From Aphanomyces cochlioides (lineage: Eukaryota > Oomycota > Saprolegniomycetes > Saprolegniales > Verrucalvaceae): DNA of 64,000 nucleotides. The notes below the pieces were generated by a model. That model was not told the origin of the DNA. It did not search any database and saw only the letters and a list, made by a program, of their open reading frames with translations. The number at the start of each line of letters is the position of its first letter. Position 1 is the first letter of the stretch. The stretch lies in assembly GCA_019828595.1 (NCBI GenBank), contig JAHQRK010000013.1:1147501-1211500 (forward strand), given 5' to 3'. Of the stretch, positions 17,603 through 26,008 are shown in pieces. A program made the position numbers and the translations under genes.

Positions 17603-19796
17603 ATGAGTGGAATCATAGCTAATACACCTACTATAAATAGTTCAACATACAATCCGGCAAATTACACAAGTGATGTTTATTTGAAAAAAAGTGATCCAAG
17701 AGTCTCATACATTTCTAATCTAACCCCCGGTCAAGCAAGTGCTAAAAAGGCATTAATTTTAGATTCAGGGCTTTCAATTACTGGAATCAATTCAATTGGT
17801 ATGACTGGTTCTTACACAAATACAAGTGCAACTGATTCATCTAGTATCGGAACAGGATCGATGATCACTTCTGGAGGTTTGTCAGTGGCTAAGAACATTT
17901 ACTGTTCTGGCCAATCTATTGTGAATGGGACTAGTCAAATTACACTGAACAGCTCATCGAACCCTGCTGGGCGATCAACGGTTGCTTTCACTAATGATAT
18001 TAGCACTTTCGAACTCGGCTCGCGTGGCAGCACGAATGGAACGTATAACAACTCAATGTACATCTACAATGGAGGTTATCTATGGACAGTGGGCTCGACT
18101 GGTAATACAAACTTTCTCAGTACATCTGATGCAACCAGTTCAACTGCCGGCGGTGCTATTACTATTTCTGGTGGTTTTGCAATTTCAAAAAAACTGTATG
18201 TCGGATTCTTATACATCAGGCTCGATTCTCCAAGGCAATTCAACAGATACGACTCGAGCCATTTCTTGCTTAAATAGCAATTTGGCAGTTGCTGCAACAA
18301 GTTATATTTGTATTGGCCAAGGATTATCAACAAATAATCAAGCTGAGATAAGCTTTTATTACGCGGGAAGTGGATCGACAAATAATCGATTTCAGATTGG
18401 CTTTTATGGCGTTAGCAGATTATTTGAAATTGCCGCTTCTGGAGTGGTTAATATTAATTCAGGTATTGCATCTACTACTCAATCGAACGGATCGCTGGTG
18501 ATAGCTGGTGGCTGTGGGATTTCTGGAAGTGTTAATGTGGGTGGATCTATCAATGCAGCAGCGACGGCTACGATCGGTTCATCATCAAATACAGGAGGAA
18601 CGCTTTCGATTACAGGTGTCGGATATCACTGTTCAATGTATTATAGTTCTACAGTATATACTTCGATCAATACGAGTGCAGCAGGCGATTTCGTCATTAA
18701 TTCAGCAAATGGCGCTACGACAACATACCATACATTTGCTAACAATGGACAAATCCAACTTAGTGGTATTACGGCCCGTAATAGCCAAAAAATGGACTTG
18801 GGGACAAATACAAGCAAAGATAATATCTTTTGTTTAGCTCAGACTAACAATACAAGCCCATCTTATATGTTTGGCGTATCAAGTTCATCATTAAACTACA
18901 CATCAGGTGGATTGCATACTTGGTTCTATAATAGCACTACAACACCAGCAATTACAGGCACTCAACAGATGCAATTAACCACTGGTGGTAATTTAAATAT
19001 CGCTAATGGTGGAGTTCATTGCTACGGTCTCAATGCGGCCGATCTCGCTACTACGGGGGCTGGGATGCACATGCATTATTCAACCAGTTCAAATATTGGA
19101 ATTCTACAATGTTTTGATTATTCAGCGTCTGTATATAAAGATATTAACATTCAATCATCACTCTATTACAGGGCTTCTAATGGGTTCTGGGGACTTGGGA
19201 CAAACAGTCCTGGATGTCCATTAGAAATCCTTGGTACTGGAACACAATCAACAAGCAATGGATTTACATTTATCACCAGCAGCTCGGTTGGCCAAGCTAC
19301 AGGGTTTTCAAACCGCTCTTTCTCTCTTAAAACGAGCGGCGGTATTATGGTTGCTTCTGGTGAAATTGATTGTCTTTCAGATCTGAGAACAAAATCTGAT
19401 GTAATCGATTTAGATTCAGATTTATCTGAACGCTTTATTAGAAATATCATTCCTATCGAATATAGCTATAAGGCAAATCCTGAGAAGCGCCATTATGGGT
19501 ATGGAGCACAAGAACTCGTGAAACATGGTTTGAGTGTGTTGGTTGGTGCTACAGAAGCAGATGAAAAATTGCCTGAGGAGATCATTGAGTGTGTTAATGG
19601 CGATGTAATTAAAATTAGTGCTGATAGTCGATTGGTTGTTGATGTAATTAGTATTGTACCACTGCTACATAATGCTTTGAACATTGCACTTGAGCGAATT
19701 GATGATCTAACTCAAGATGTTGGAAAGCAGCAGATGCAGATTGAACAACTGACAACTAAACCTATTCGACGCACAAAAAGCAGCGCTTTGCTGTAA
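17603..19796 (+). pseudogene. fibre-like protein with S74 intramolecular chaperone, frameshifted
   Basis: It would be about 730 residues. The body is beta-rich, with repeats of the form GGxxIxxxLYVGG (GGLSVAKNIYCSG, GGFAISKKLYVG, GGCGISGSVNVGG) as in trimeric tail spikes and giant-virus fibres. The C-terminal 120 residues are a peptidase S74 chaperone: CLSDLRTKSDVIDL holds the Ser and Lys of the self-cleavage site, followed by HYGYGAQELVKHG and a coiled coil. The frame changes by +1 near 18200; the first part stops at 18277 and the second is open to 19796. It would assemble a trimeric fibre for host attachment. As it stands, the chaperone is not joined to the first part. Confidence 0.85.
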
Positions 19797-19817
19797 TAAA
19801 AAAAAGCAATTGGTCTT

Positions 19818-19843
19818 GACCCGACGCGCAGACGCGTCTGGTC
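19818..19843. terminator. GC-rich hairpin between convergent fibre and capsid genes
   Basis: GACGCG-CAGA-CGCGTC (19823-19838) is extended by GACC/GGTC (19818-19821 and 19840-19843) with one mismatch between. It is flanked by A-rich and T-rich tracts (19796-19806 and 19865-19875). In AT-rich DNA between two stop codons, this suggests a bidirectional transcript-end signal. Confidence 0.6.
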
Positions 19844-19903
19844 TTCACACCTGATCGCTTAGTATATTTTTTTTACTTTGGTTCAGCTAGCTTTTTGGTG
19901 TGT

Positions 19904-21661
19904 TTAAGTCCAATGATGAATTTCCCCAGTTAAACGGTCAATAGAAAGATCTCGTTCATATACAACAAATATTAAAGCATTCATACCTTGACAGCAAGTA
20001 TTGACACCACTTACGATAACTGATTGTGGAACGTCTGAGTTAGTGATACGAGAGCAGTCAGCAACCATAATACGTTGAACCGTTTGCCACTTTTGAAAAT
20101 CAATCAAACCATTTGAAATTTCGTGAGTGAGACCACCATTAATTGCCCCAAGTTTCTTAAATTCGTCATTCCAAGCTTCAAAATCGTAATCCAATGTTTT
20201 GCTAAATGCGTTGTCATTTCCAACTTGAACTTGAAAGCTACGAATTGAACTACCTGGTTGACAAGTCCAAGGCGCACTATCAAATGGGCTTTGGAATTGT
20301 TCTACACCGTTAGCCGACGAATTTGCAAAGTGCCCGCTGCTTGTTTCGCTGAATGGTACCAAACAAACGTATTTAATGTTTTTCCAAGATCCAGATAATT
20401 GAAGATTAAATGATATATTTTGTTGAGCAGAGGGCAAAGCGCCACTACCAGCTTTGCCTCGAAAGTATTGAGCATAGCAATCAAGATATTTCACGCTCTT
20501 TACAGGATTACTTACAATCGGTAATGGATTAGCAATGTCATAGAATGGAATATTTAATCGGGCCGTCGAGAATGGAAGGTATACCCCAGCTTGAGCTAAC
20601 GTTGTAATGTTATTCTGAAGGGGGCCAAATGCTAAACGAACAGTTGTAGTACCGGTATTACATCCATTAAGAGCGTTTCCAGTATCGGCAGAGGCCAACA
20701 TAATTGGAACGGTATTGCCGCTTGTCATAGTAGTAGAAGCTAACGAAATTCCAGAAGTAGTAGCTGAAATATCGCAATAACCAGCATTGACCTTAAGACG
20801 TAGCTTAAGTTGAGGATTTCCAATGAGATCTAATTCTTTGAAAATTGGATGAAGATCAACAAGACGAATTTTCAACATATGATGCCAAACACCAAGAACA
20901 GAACCGGCCACTGGTGCAGTATTTACGACAAAAGCTCCTTTCGCGTTTTGGGCGGCAATGTTGGATGACACCGCAGATCGTTGAGTGACCCAATTGTATG
21001 CATTGACACCTCCGGTAAAAACTCCAAATTGGTCAATATTTGCAGTAAGTTGCGGATTGCTATAAATACGAGAAATAAAACCATTGTTTTCTTTCAACGA
21101 TGCCTCAGTTGGTATAGCTCCCAAACCAGCGGTGCAATTTGAGAAATTGTTAGTGAATCCATCGCCTGATAACGAAGTCAAAGCAGAAGAATACGACATA
21201 GAAGTCCAATCATCCGCGCTCATAAAAGCGTCAGCACCGTGTTTATTAAGGTCAGTAGTGCTCCATTCAGTCATTGCACGAATGTTATTCCAGTAGAGTT
21301 TGAAATCCGATTCAGTAATGATAGTTTGTCCATTAAGTTCTACGGTCATAGAGTCAATGATATTCCATACCCCAGCTTTTAAAGCAGTGCAATAACGATT
21401 AATAGCACCGAATGTGCCAGCACCAGTATTTTTCATAGAGACAATATACGGTAGCGTAAGATAAGCATCTTTTAAAGAAGCAAACCCTTTAGCCCCTTGA
21501 AGACTTGTTGCAGCATCAATGGAAATAATACCAGATTGATAGCTACCTTGATTTACATCGGGTACTTGTACCATTCGTTTTCCTTTAGAAATGGAAGTAG
21601 ATGGCTCGCTCTTTAAAGAGCTTTCATATAAAAATTGATCGGCTAATTGATACTCACTCAT
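19904..21661 (-). CDS. major capsid protein, double jelly-roll
   Basis: 585 residues, intact. It starts MSEYQLADQFLYESSLKSEP and contains long beta-rich segments typical of polinton-like virus capsid proteins: DSMTVELNGQTI, YWNNIRAMTEWSTTDLNKHG, MLKIRLVDLHPIFKEL and a C-terminal FVVYERDLSIDRLTGEI. Length fits the family. Trimers build the icosahedral shell. It is divergent from the protease gene with a 54-bp shared promoter and convergent with the fibre gene. One (L)SGD-G sequence exists, but I do not claim processing. Confidence 0.93.
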   Translation of the reverse strand: MSEYQLADQFLYESSLKSEPSTSISKGKRMVQVPDVNQGSYQSGIISIDAATSLQGAKGFASLKDAYLTLPYIVSMKNTGAGTFGAINRYCTALKAGVWNIIDSMTVELNGQTIITESDFKLYWNNIRAMTEWSTTDLNKHGADAFMSADDWTSMSYSSALTSLSGDGFTNNFSNCTAGLGAIPTEASLKENNGFISRIYSNPQLTANIDQFGVFTGGVNAYNWVTQRSAVSSNIAAQNAKGAFVVNTAPVAGSVLGVWHHMLKIRLVDLHPIFKELDLIGNPQLKLRLKVNAGYCDISATTSGISLASTTMTSGNTVPIMLASADTGNALNGCNTGTTTVRLAFGPLQNNITTLAQAGVYLPFSTARLNIPFYDIANPLPIVSNPVKSVKYLDCYAQYFRGKAGSGALPSAQQNISFNLQLSGSWKNIKYVCLVPFSETSSGHFANSSANGVEQFQSPFDSAPWTCQPGSSIRSFQVQVGNDNAFSKTLDYDFEAWNDEFKKLGAINGGLTHEISNGLIDFQKWQTVQRIMVADCSRITNSDVPQSVIVSGVNTCCQGMNALIFVVYERDLSIDRLTGEIHHWT

Positions 21662-21715
21662 TATATTTTATTAATTATATATAGCCACAGATAAGATTAT
21701 TTTTTAAATTATTTA
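21662..21715. promoter_or_regulatory. divergent promoter of capsid and protease genes
   Basis: The 54-bp spacer contains TTATATATAGCC (about 21675-21686). The same TATATATAGCC word lies just upstream of the GIY-YIG gene (about 14980-14990), so it is a candidate viral promoter element. Confidence 0.5.
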
Positions 21716-22096
21716 ATGGACCTAATAAAAGGAATTACAAGCGATCATCAGTTAATTGAATTAGCTAATTTATTGGGTGTTGAAATAGATGGAATATTTG
21801 ACATAGATGAAATTAAAAAACCATTGCCAAAAAATAAAAATTACTTAATTTTATTAAAATCAAATAATAGTAATGTAGGACATTGGACAACTTCAAATAA
21901 TAATGAATACTTCGATTCCATGGGCGAGCCACCGCCTTTGGTTTTAGGAATAAAAAAATATAACAAAAAACAGTATCAATCAACGTATGCCGAATATTGT
22001 GGAATCTGGTGTTTGTTGTGGTTATATGCAAAGCAGAATAATCGTATGGATTTACTTTCCAAATTCCACAACTTAAATAATTCTGATTTTGAATAA
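21716..22096 (+). CDS. adenain-like (Ulp1-fold) maturation protease
   Basis: 126 residues, compact. Catalytic order as in adenovirus protease: His56 in VGHWTTS, Asp67 in EYFDSMGEPPP, Gln86 or Gln88 in KKQYQS, and Cys95 in YCGIWCLLWLYAK. It should cut virion precursors at (M/I/L)xGx-G sites. Candidate sites occur in the proteins at 12784 and 14462. Shares a divergent promoter with the capsid gene and is intact. Confidence 0.9.
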   Translation: MDLIKGITSDHQLIELANLLGVEIDGIFDIDEIKKPLPKNKNYLILLKSNNSNVGHWTTSNNNEYFDSMGEPPPLVLGIKKYNKKQYQSTYAEYCGIWCLLWLYAKQNNRMDLLSKFHNLNNSDFE

Positions 22097-22097
22097 T

Positions 22098-22406
22098 TTA
22101 TTTTAATTCTTCAAGCTCAGATATTAATTTTGGGCAATTTTCTTTCACATATTCATTATTTCTTAACCATTCAATATAATTTTGATCAATTTCTCTAATT
22201 TTATTCAATGTTAACCCTCTATGCTTTCCCCATCGCATTTTATAAGACAAATCAGCATCTTTTAATTTTTCGGTTAAATATGTTTTAATTTCTGGTTTGT
22301 TTGACAATAACATTTCCTGATTTATTAACCATTTACAGTAATTTTGATCAATCTCAAAAACTTCTTGAATAGTCTTAGTTTTGTATTTTCCGAAATTTAA
22401 TTCCAT
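22098..22406 (-). CDS. tandem ExoX-like C-terminal domain protein
   Basis: 102 residues with two copies of one module: FGKYKTKTIQEVFEIDQNYCKWL (residues 5-27) and WGKHRGLTLNKIREIDQNYIEWL (59-81). This 'FGKykGktl.ei...D..Y..WL' pattern is the small domain found at the C-terminus of exonuclease X-like proteins and alone in many viruses. DNA binding is plausible; no nuclease residues are present. It is convergent with the protease gene, one base between stops, and is the last clearly viral gene before the composition changes. Confidence 0.65.
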   Translation of the reverse strand: MELNFGKYKTKTIQEVFEIDQNYCKWLINQEMLLSNKPEIKTYLTEKLKDADLSYKMRWGKHRGLTLNKIREIDQNYIEWLRNNEYVKENCPKLISELEELK

Positions 22407-23928
22407 TATTTTTAATATATTCTATAGTTGATAAGTATTTTTAAAATTAATTAAATATTTGTGGGAATGGACATCAATCTTCTATGAGGATATATCGTAT
22501 GATATGGAGGATTTCAAGCAATGTATAGTTTCCATTTATTATTTTCGTAAAAACGATGGATTTCAATACACAGTTTTCGGTATTTTTAAGAGGAAATTCT
22601 TGGAAGGCGGGGGGATGTCGTATACAGGAAAAATGCACCACCAAATTTTCGACTTCTTCATTTCGCCATATTGACCTCTCTAGTTTGCAGGGTTGATTGG
22701 ACGATAAAAAAGAGTGCTAAATATGCTTTCAGCGTGCGATAAGCTTTCGGGACGCCAGAGAAATGAAGTCTCAAAGTCGGTGATTTCGACCCTCTCGGAT
22801 CAGATTGCGTTGACACATATGCATATTTTCCTCTCCATGGTCCTATTTAGACAAAATGTCCTTAATTATGGTCGATGGTGGCCAGTAAGGAAATGTCCGT
22901 AAATAAGGTCGAGTGACGACTCAATTTCGTACCACCCTTTGGTCCGTCTCTTGGACTTATACCATAAAATGTCATAGATCAAAGTGCTACTTTGGATTAT
23001 ACAGAACTTTTGTATGATTGAGATTTTTGTTGACAACAAGTGTGTATGGATAACACCACAAGAGATGACAAAAAGGAGGCTTTTCGCTCAACGCAAAACT
23101 GAGAAAACTACATCGGAATGAGTCCTAGCTGGAACTTGGATCGCCCGAAGCTCATTCATCTCGACGGCCATGACGATAATTCCTAGTTCTAATTGCTTAG
23201 AATTGCCTGTTCTATATATCTTGATAATTTTGGACCTCGTCTTGGCCCAGGAGAAAAGTTTGTAGCTCGAAAATTTGCCAAAATTACCCCCTTGTCTCAA
23301 GAATTCTCTGTTAATGTGGAATTAGATTTTTTTATGTGGTTTTCCACAAATTCTGTGTGACAAAAGTAGGTCCTCCTTCAAGACACTTGAAGAACCGTGT
23401 CGTCGCGTACCTAAATACTCGTGCTCGTCCGCGAGGAGGTCCTTCGTGGATGTGTTATTGGATGGTTAGTCCAAGGATGAGAGACCGTTTGGAGCTTCAT
23501 GCAACGCGCTGTCTGTGTTTCCCTCCTAGCTGACACATGTGTGAATGCTATTTGAGCTGTAGCTAGGCGGCTTTCTCCTCGTGTCTATTCTTGCCAAATC
23601 GGATCACAGCGACAATGTTGCTCAATAGGTCGGCCTGAAGAGCTGGCCTCAAGATGGAATTCCAAAGCCATTGATTCAGTGGTCGAAATCATCCACGACC
23701 TAAAAGGGAACTGCCCTTGTAGGAGCGTCCATCGCAGCTGTCGCACAACTTGTTCGGTCAAAAGGAGGCGAAGATACCTCATCCCCTTGACGCTCTGACT
23801 TCCGATTAGAGTTGTGGTGGATACATTTGCCATGTCAAACACCTTTGTTTGACAAAGTCTTGATACAAAAGGAAAAGGAAAGAGATGTATAATTGACCTT
23901 AACGGCTTCAAACTCGAGCGGGTCCATT
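22407..23928. other. non-viral-looking DNA inside the Polinton
   Basis: From about 22,460 the base composition loses the strong AT bias of the viral genes. Short frames exist but none is recognisable. No inverted repeats or duplication bounding a separate insertion could be found by eye. Confidence 0.5.
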
Positions 23929-24504
23929 TCAACGAAGCTTAGAGTAGGAAAGCAGATTTCGACGACGACCATTCCTTTCCCGGCGGTTCTCTTTGATACG
24001 TCTTACTGCCCTGCCGATTTTCCTGTCGAGCTTTTTCCCCCCCTTGGCTCCCAATTCCCCGCCCGCGGCTGCACCAAGTGCGGCACCGACTAAAGGACCG
24101 CCAACTGTACTGACGACAGCAGTACCAATCTTGCCACTCCCGAGGTCATTAAGACCTCCGAGAACACCGGCCACCGTTCCGCCAACTGTGCCGCAAATTG
24201 CACCAACAACAGCGCCGCACGCGGCGCCTGCCACTTTAAACCCCCCCAATCGTCTTAGATGGGGATCTGAGGCATCCGACTCTTCTTGACTCGACAACTC
24301 AGCAAGTCTCAGACGGTTGGTTTTCTGGGCAAGTTTTCTTCCGTTTTGGCCTTGGACTTTCAGGACGCGACGAGAGTGGACTGCGAAGTCGATGGAATCT
24401 TGTGGAGGATGACCCAACATGACCAACGGCGATTCTTGGTGAGGTTGGTTCAAAGCCGCGACGGTAGATGCTGCAAGCGCGAGTAGTAGAATCAAAACAC
24501 GCAT
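23929..24504 (-). CDS. secreted glycine-zipper protein inside the Polinton right arm
   Basis: 191 residues. It starts MRVLILLLALAASTVAA, a strong signal peptide. A basic middle follows (SRRVLK, RKLAQKTNRLRLAEL, then an acidic SSQEESD). Two glycine-zipper segments come next: GAACGAVVGAICGTVGGTVA and GPLVGAALGAAAGGELGAKG, with GxxxG spacing. It ends in a basic tail (RRIKENRRERNGRRRN). Oomycete effectors share signal peptide plus Arg/acidic motifs, but no canonical RxLR is present. GxxxG helices often insert in or oligomerise on membranes. Codon use and base composition resemble host genes, not the viral ones. Captured cargo or nested host DNA are both possible. Confidence 0.65.
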   Translation of the reverse strand: MRVLILLLALAASTVAALNQPHQESPLVMLGHPPQDSIDFAVHSRRVLKVQGQNGRKLAQKTNRLRLAELSSQEESDASDPHLRRLGGFKVAGAACGAVVGAICGTVGGTVAGVLGGLNDLGSGKIGTAVVSTVGGPLVGAALGAAAGGELGAKGGKKLDRKIGRAVRRIKENRRERNGRRRNLLSYSKLR

Positions 24505-25044
24505 CGTCTAGTGTTTGTCGCTGGCAAATTTCAAAATGAAAAGATCAAGCCAAATTCAGTCAGTTATCCAACGGATCACAACAAGCAATGCAAGAGGTAT
24601 TCCTCGAACGTTGCATTATATGAACAAATGAGAGTTGCGTTTTCAAACTTGACCATCGTCAAGGCTGATAAAGCTAGCGCCGGTAGAGAGATTCTAGCCG
24701 ACCAAATGCGACGACGGTGTTCTGTTTGGCGCCTTCAAAAACGAGTTGTACCCCAGTGTCGGGCCAAACCCACCGTCGAGCAGCTCTATGAAGGCTTTTG
24801 GAACATTCCACTCCGTCTGCTGCATGGCTCTCTGCCACAACCACGCTCGTTTGTCAACCCATTGTCTCATGCATGACAAATGACGACGTCAATATTGGGT
24901 GCATGCTCCACATGGTACTACTATCCCTTAGAAGACGGACAGGCAGGTGCAACCTTAGAGCATGCCGAACGCGGCCACGCTAACCCGCTAACCAAATAGA
25001 ATTTAGTCGGATTCTAATTACAATTCAGATGAATAACTCTAATA
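24505..25044. other. right arm of Polinton, no recognised gene
   Basis: Host-like composition. Short overlapping frames occur on both strands (for example minus 24694-24879, LLDGGFGPTLGYNSFLKAP) but I cannot assign a family. Confidence 0.4.
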
Positions 25045-25223
25045 CATTTTGCCTTTGGACACTTCCATAAGTGTTAATTGTGTTTTTGCTCGAGGATGTC
25101 TCTAGCGTATGTTTTTTTGAAATGGGTGAGAATCACTCCGTAGCTAATGGATGATGCTTTACTAATGCTTCTCGTCGTTAGAATTTTGAAGTGGCCACGA
25201 TATACCTTTAACAGATATTCTCT
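25045..25223 (-). repeat. Polinton right terminal inverted repeat
   Basis: Reverse complement of 7283-7461 over 179 bp with three substitutions; it ends ...CAGATATTCTCT. Confidence 0.97.
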
Positions 25224-25229
25224 CAACAC
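25224..25229. repeat. Polinton target-site duplication, right copy
   Basis: CAACAC directly after the right terminus, identical to 7277-7282. Confidence 0.95.
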
Positions 25230-25542
25230 CACCGTTGGGGAGCCAAGCCCTTGGGTTGGCAAATACACTCCACCAATCTCGGGGCAATACTACGGCACAA
25301 TCTCTATTACACAAGACGACTGAGGCAAACTCAATTTGCAATACGGGAAGTACAACTCGACGATGGTTTTGGAGAGCAAAGACAATTACATTTTGACAAC
25401 CGCCGTCGCTGGACCGATCACGCGACGTGTTATCTTTTCAAAAACAGCCTCTGGTGCGCCAGTGCTTCAATTTCCCGACTACTTGGTCGCTGTACGCGGG
25501 GGTGCTGTCCATGCTTGCGGAGACGGGAACGCCTTGCTTTAA
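25224..25542 (+). pseudogene. beta-lactamase-like gene, 3' part beyond the Polinton
   Basis: If the element and one CAACAC are ignored, the frame ending PWPTDNT at 7282 continues here as TVGEPSPWVGKYTPP. It then runs through an in-frame TGA (25320-25322) to LNLQYGKYNSTMVLESKDNY, ending at 25540-25542. The segment looks like the beta-barrel C-terminal domain that follows the catalytic domain in eukaryotic beta-lactamase-like hydrolases. The stop shows decay beyond the insertion itself. Confidence 0.75.
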
Positions 25543-26008
25543 TCCCATCGTCAACCAATGCTGATGTGCAGATTCATAACGCATTGTAACATGACACCGC
25601 AGAGGTTTCTGAAATTTTCTTTCATACCACGTAGCAATTGCCACCAAGCCAACAAAAACAAGGTAGCAGTGACACATTGCGCTGTAGTCTAGAAGGAAGA
25701 GCAAATATTGTGCACAGCCAGTCGCGATTGGCTAGCAAATGCAGCCATATTCATGTTAATTCCACCACAATTTCCATCGATGGACGTCACTCTACATAAA
25801 AAAGGGAAAGAAGAGGGCATACTCCTCGGCAGCATGATGCCGCGTTGGTTATCTTCTGCGTTCCTGGAGAACCAATGCAACGTTGCTTCCTTTTTGCTCA
25901 CGCCATGCGTCACGATGCATGGGGGCCGCCAATTCCATAGTGTGAACAATGCGAGACAGGATAAAAGTCTCTCTTTGATCCAACATTTGAATATTCATCA
26001 ATGTACAC
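25543..26008. other. intergenic, nothing recognised
   Basis: No supported feature lies between the pseudogene tail and the phosphatase stop codon. Confidence 0.5.

Larger units (their letters stand above)
7283..25223. mobile_element. Polinton/Maverick, integrated polinton-like virus
   Basis: 17,941 bp between 179-bp inverted repeats with 6-bp duplications (CAACAC). It contains the core Polinton set: polymerase B, rve integrase with chromodomain, packaging ATPase, adenain-like protease, double-jelly-roll capsid and penton-like protein. It also has a fibre-like protein and a GIY-YIG nuclease. Genes up to about 22,400 are visibly AT-rich compared with the flanking host genes. Gene order is replication/integration rightward (8.4-15.9 kb), then capsid and packaging genes in both directions (15.9-22.4 kb). 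Two lesions are visible in core genes: a stop in the polymerase and a frameshift in the fibre. Near-identical TIRs suggest a fairly recent insertion. Confidence 0.97.

Noticed and set aside
18187..18193. A7 run in the fibre gene as a programmed -1 frameshift site
   Set aside because: The heptamer is in phase for -1 slippage, but the downstream frame needed is +1, so the classic mechanism would not join the two parts.
24286..24486. Plus-strand frames opposite the glycine-zipper gene
   Set aside because: The minus frame has a signal peptide and regular glycine spacing; the plus frames have neither.
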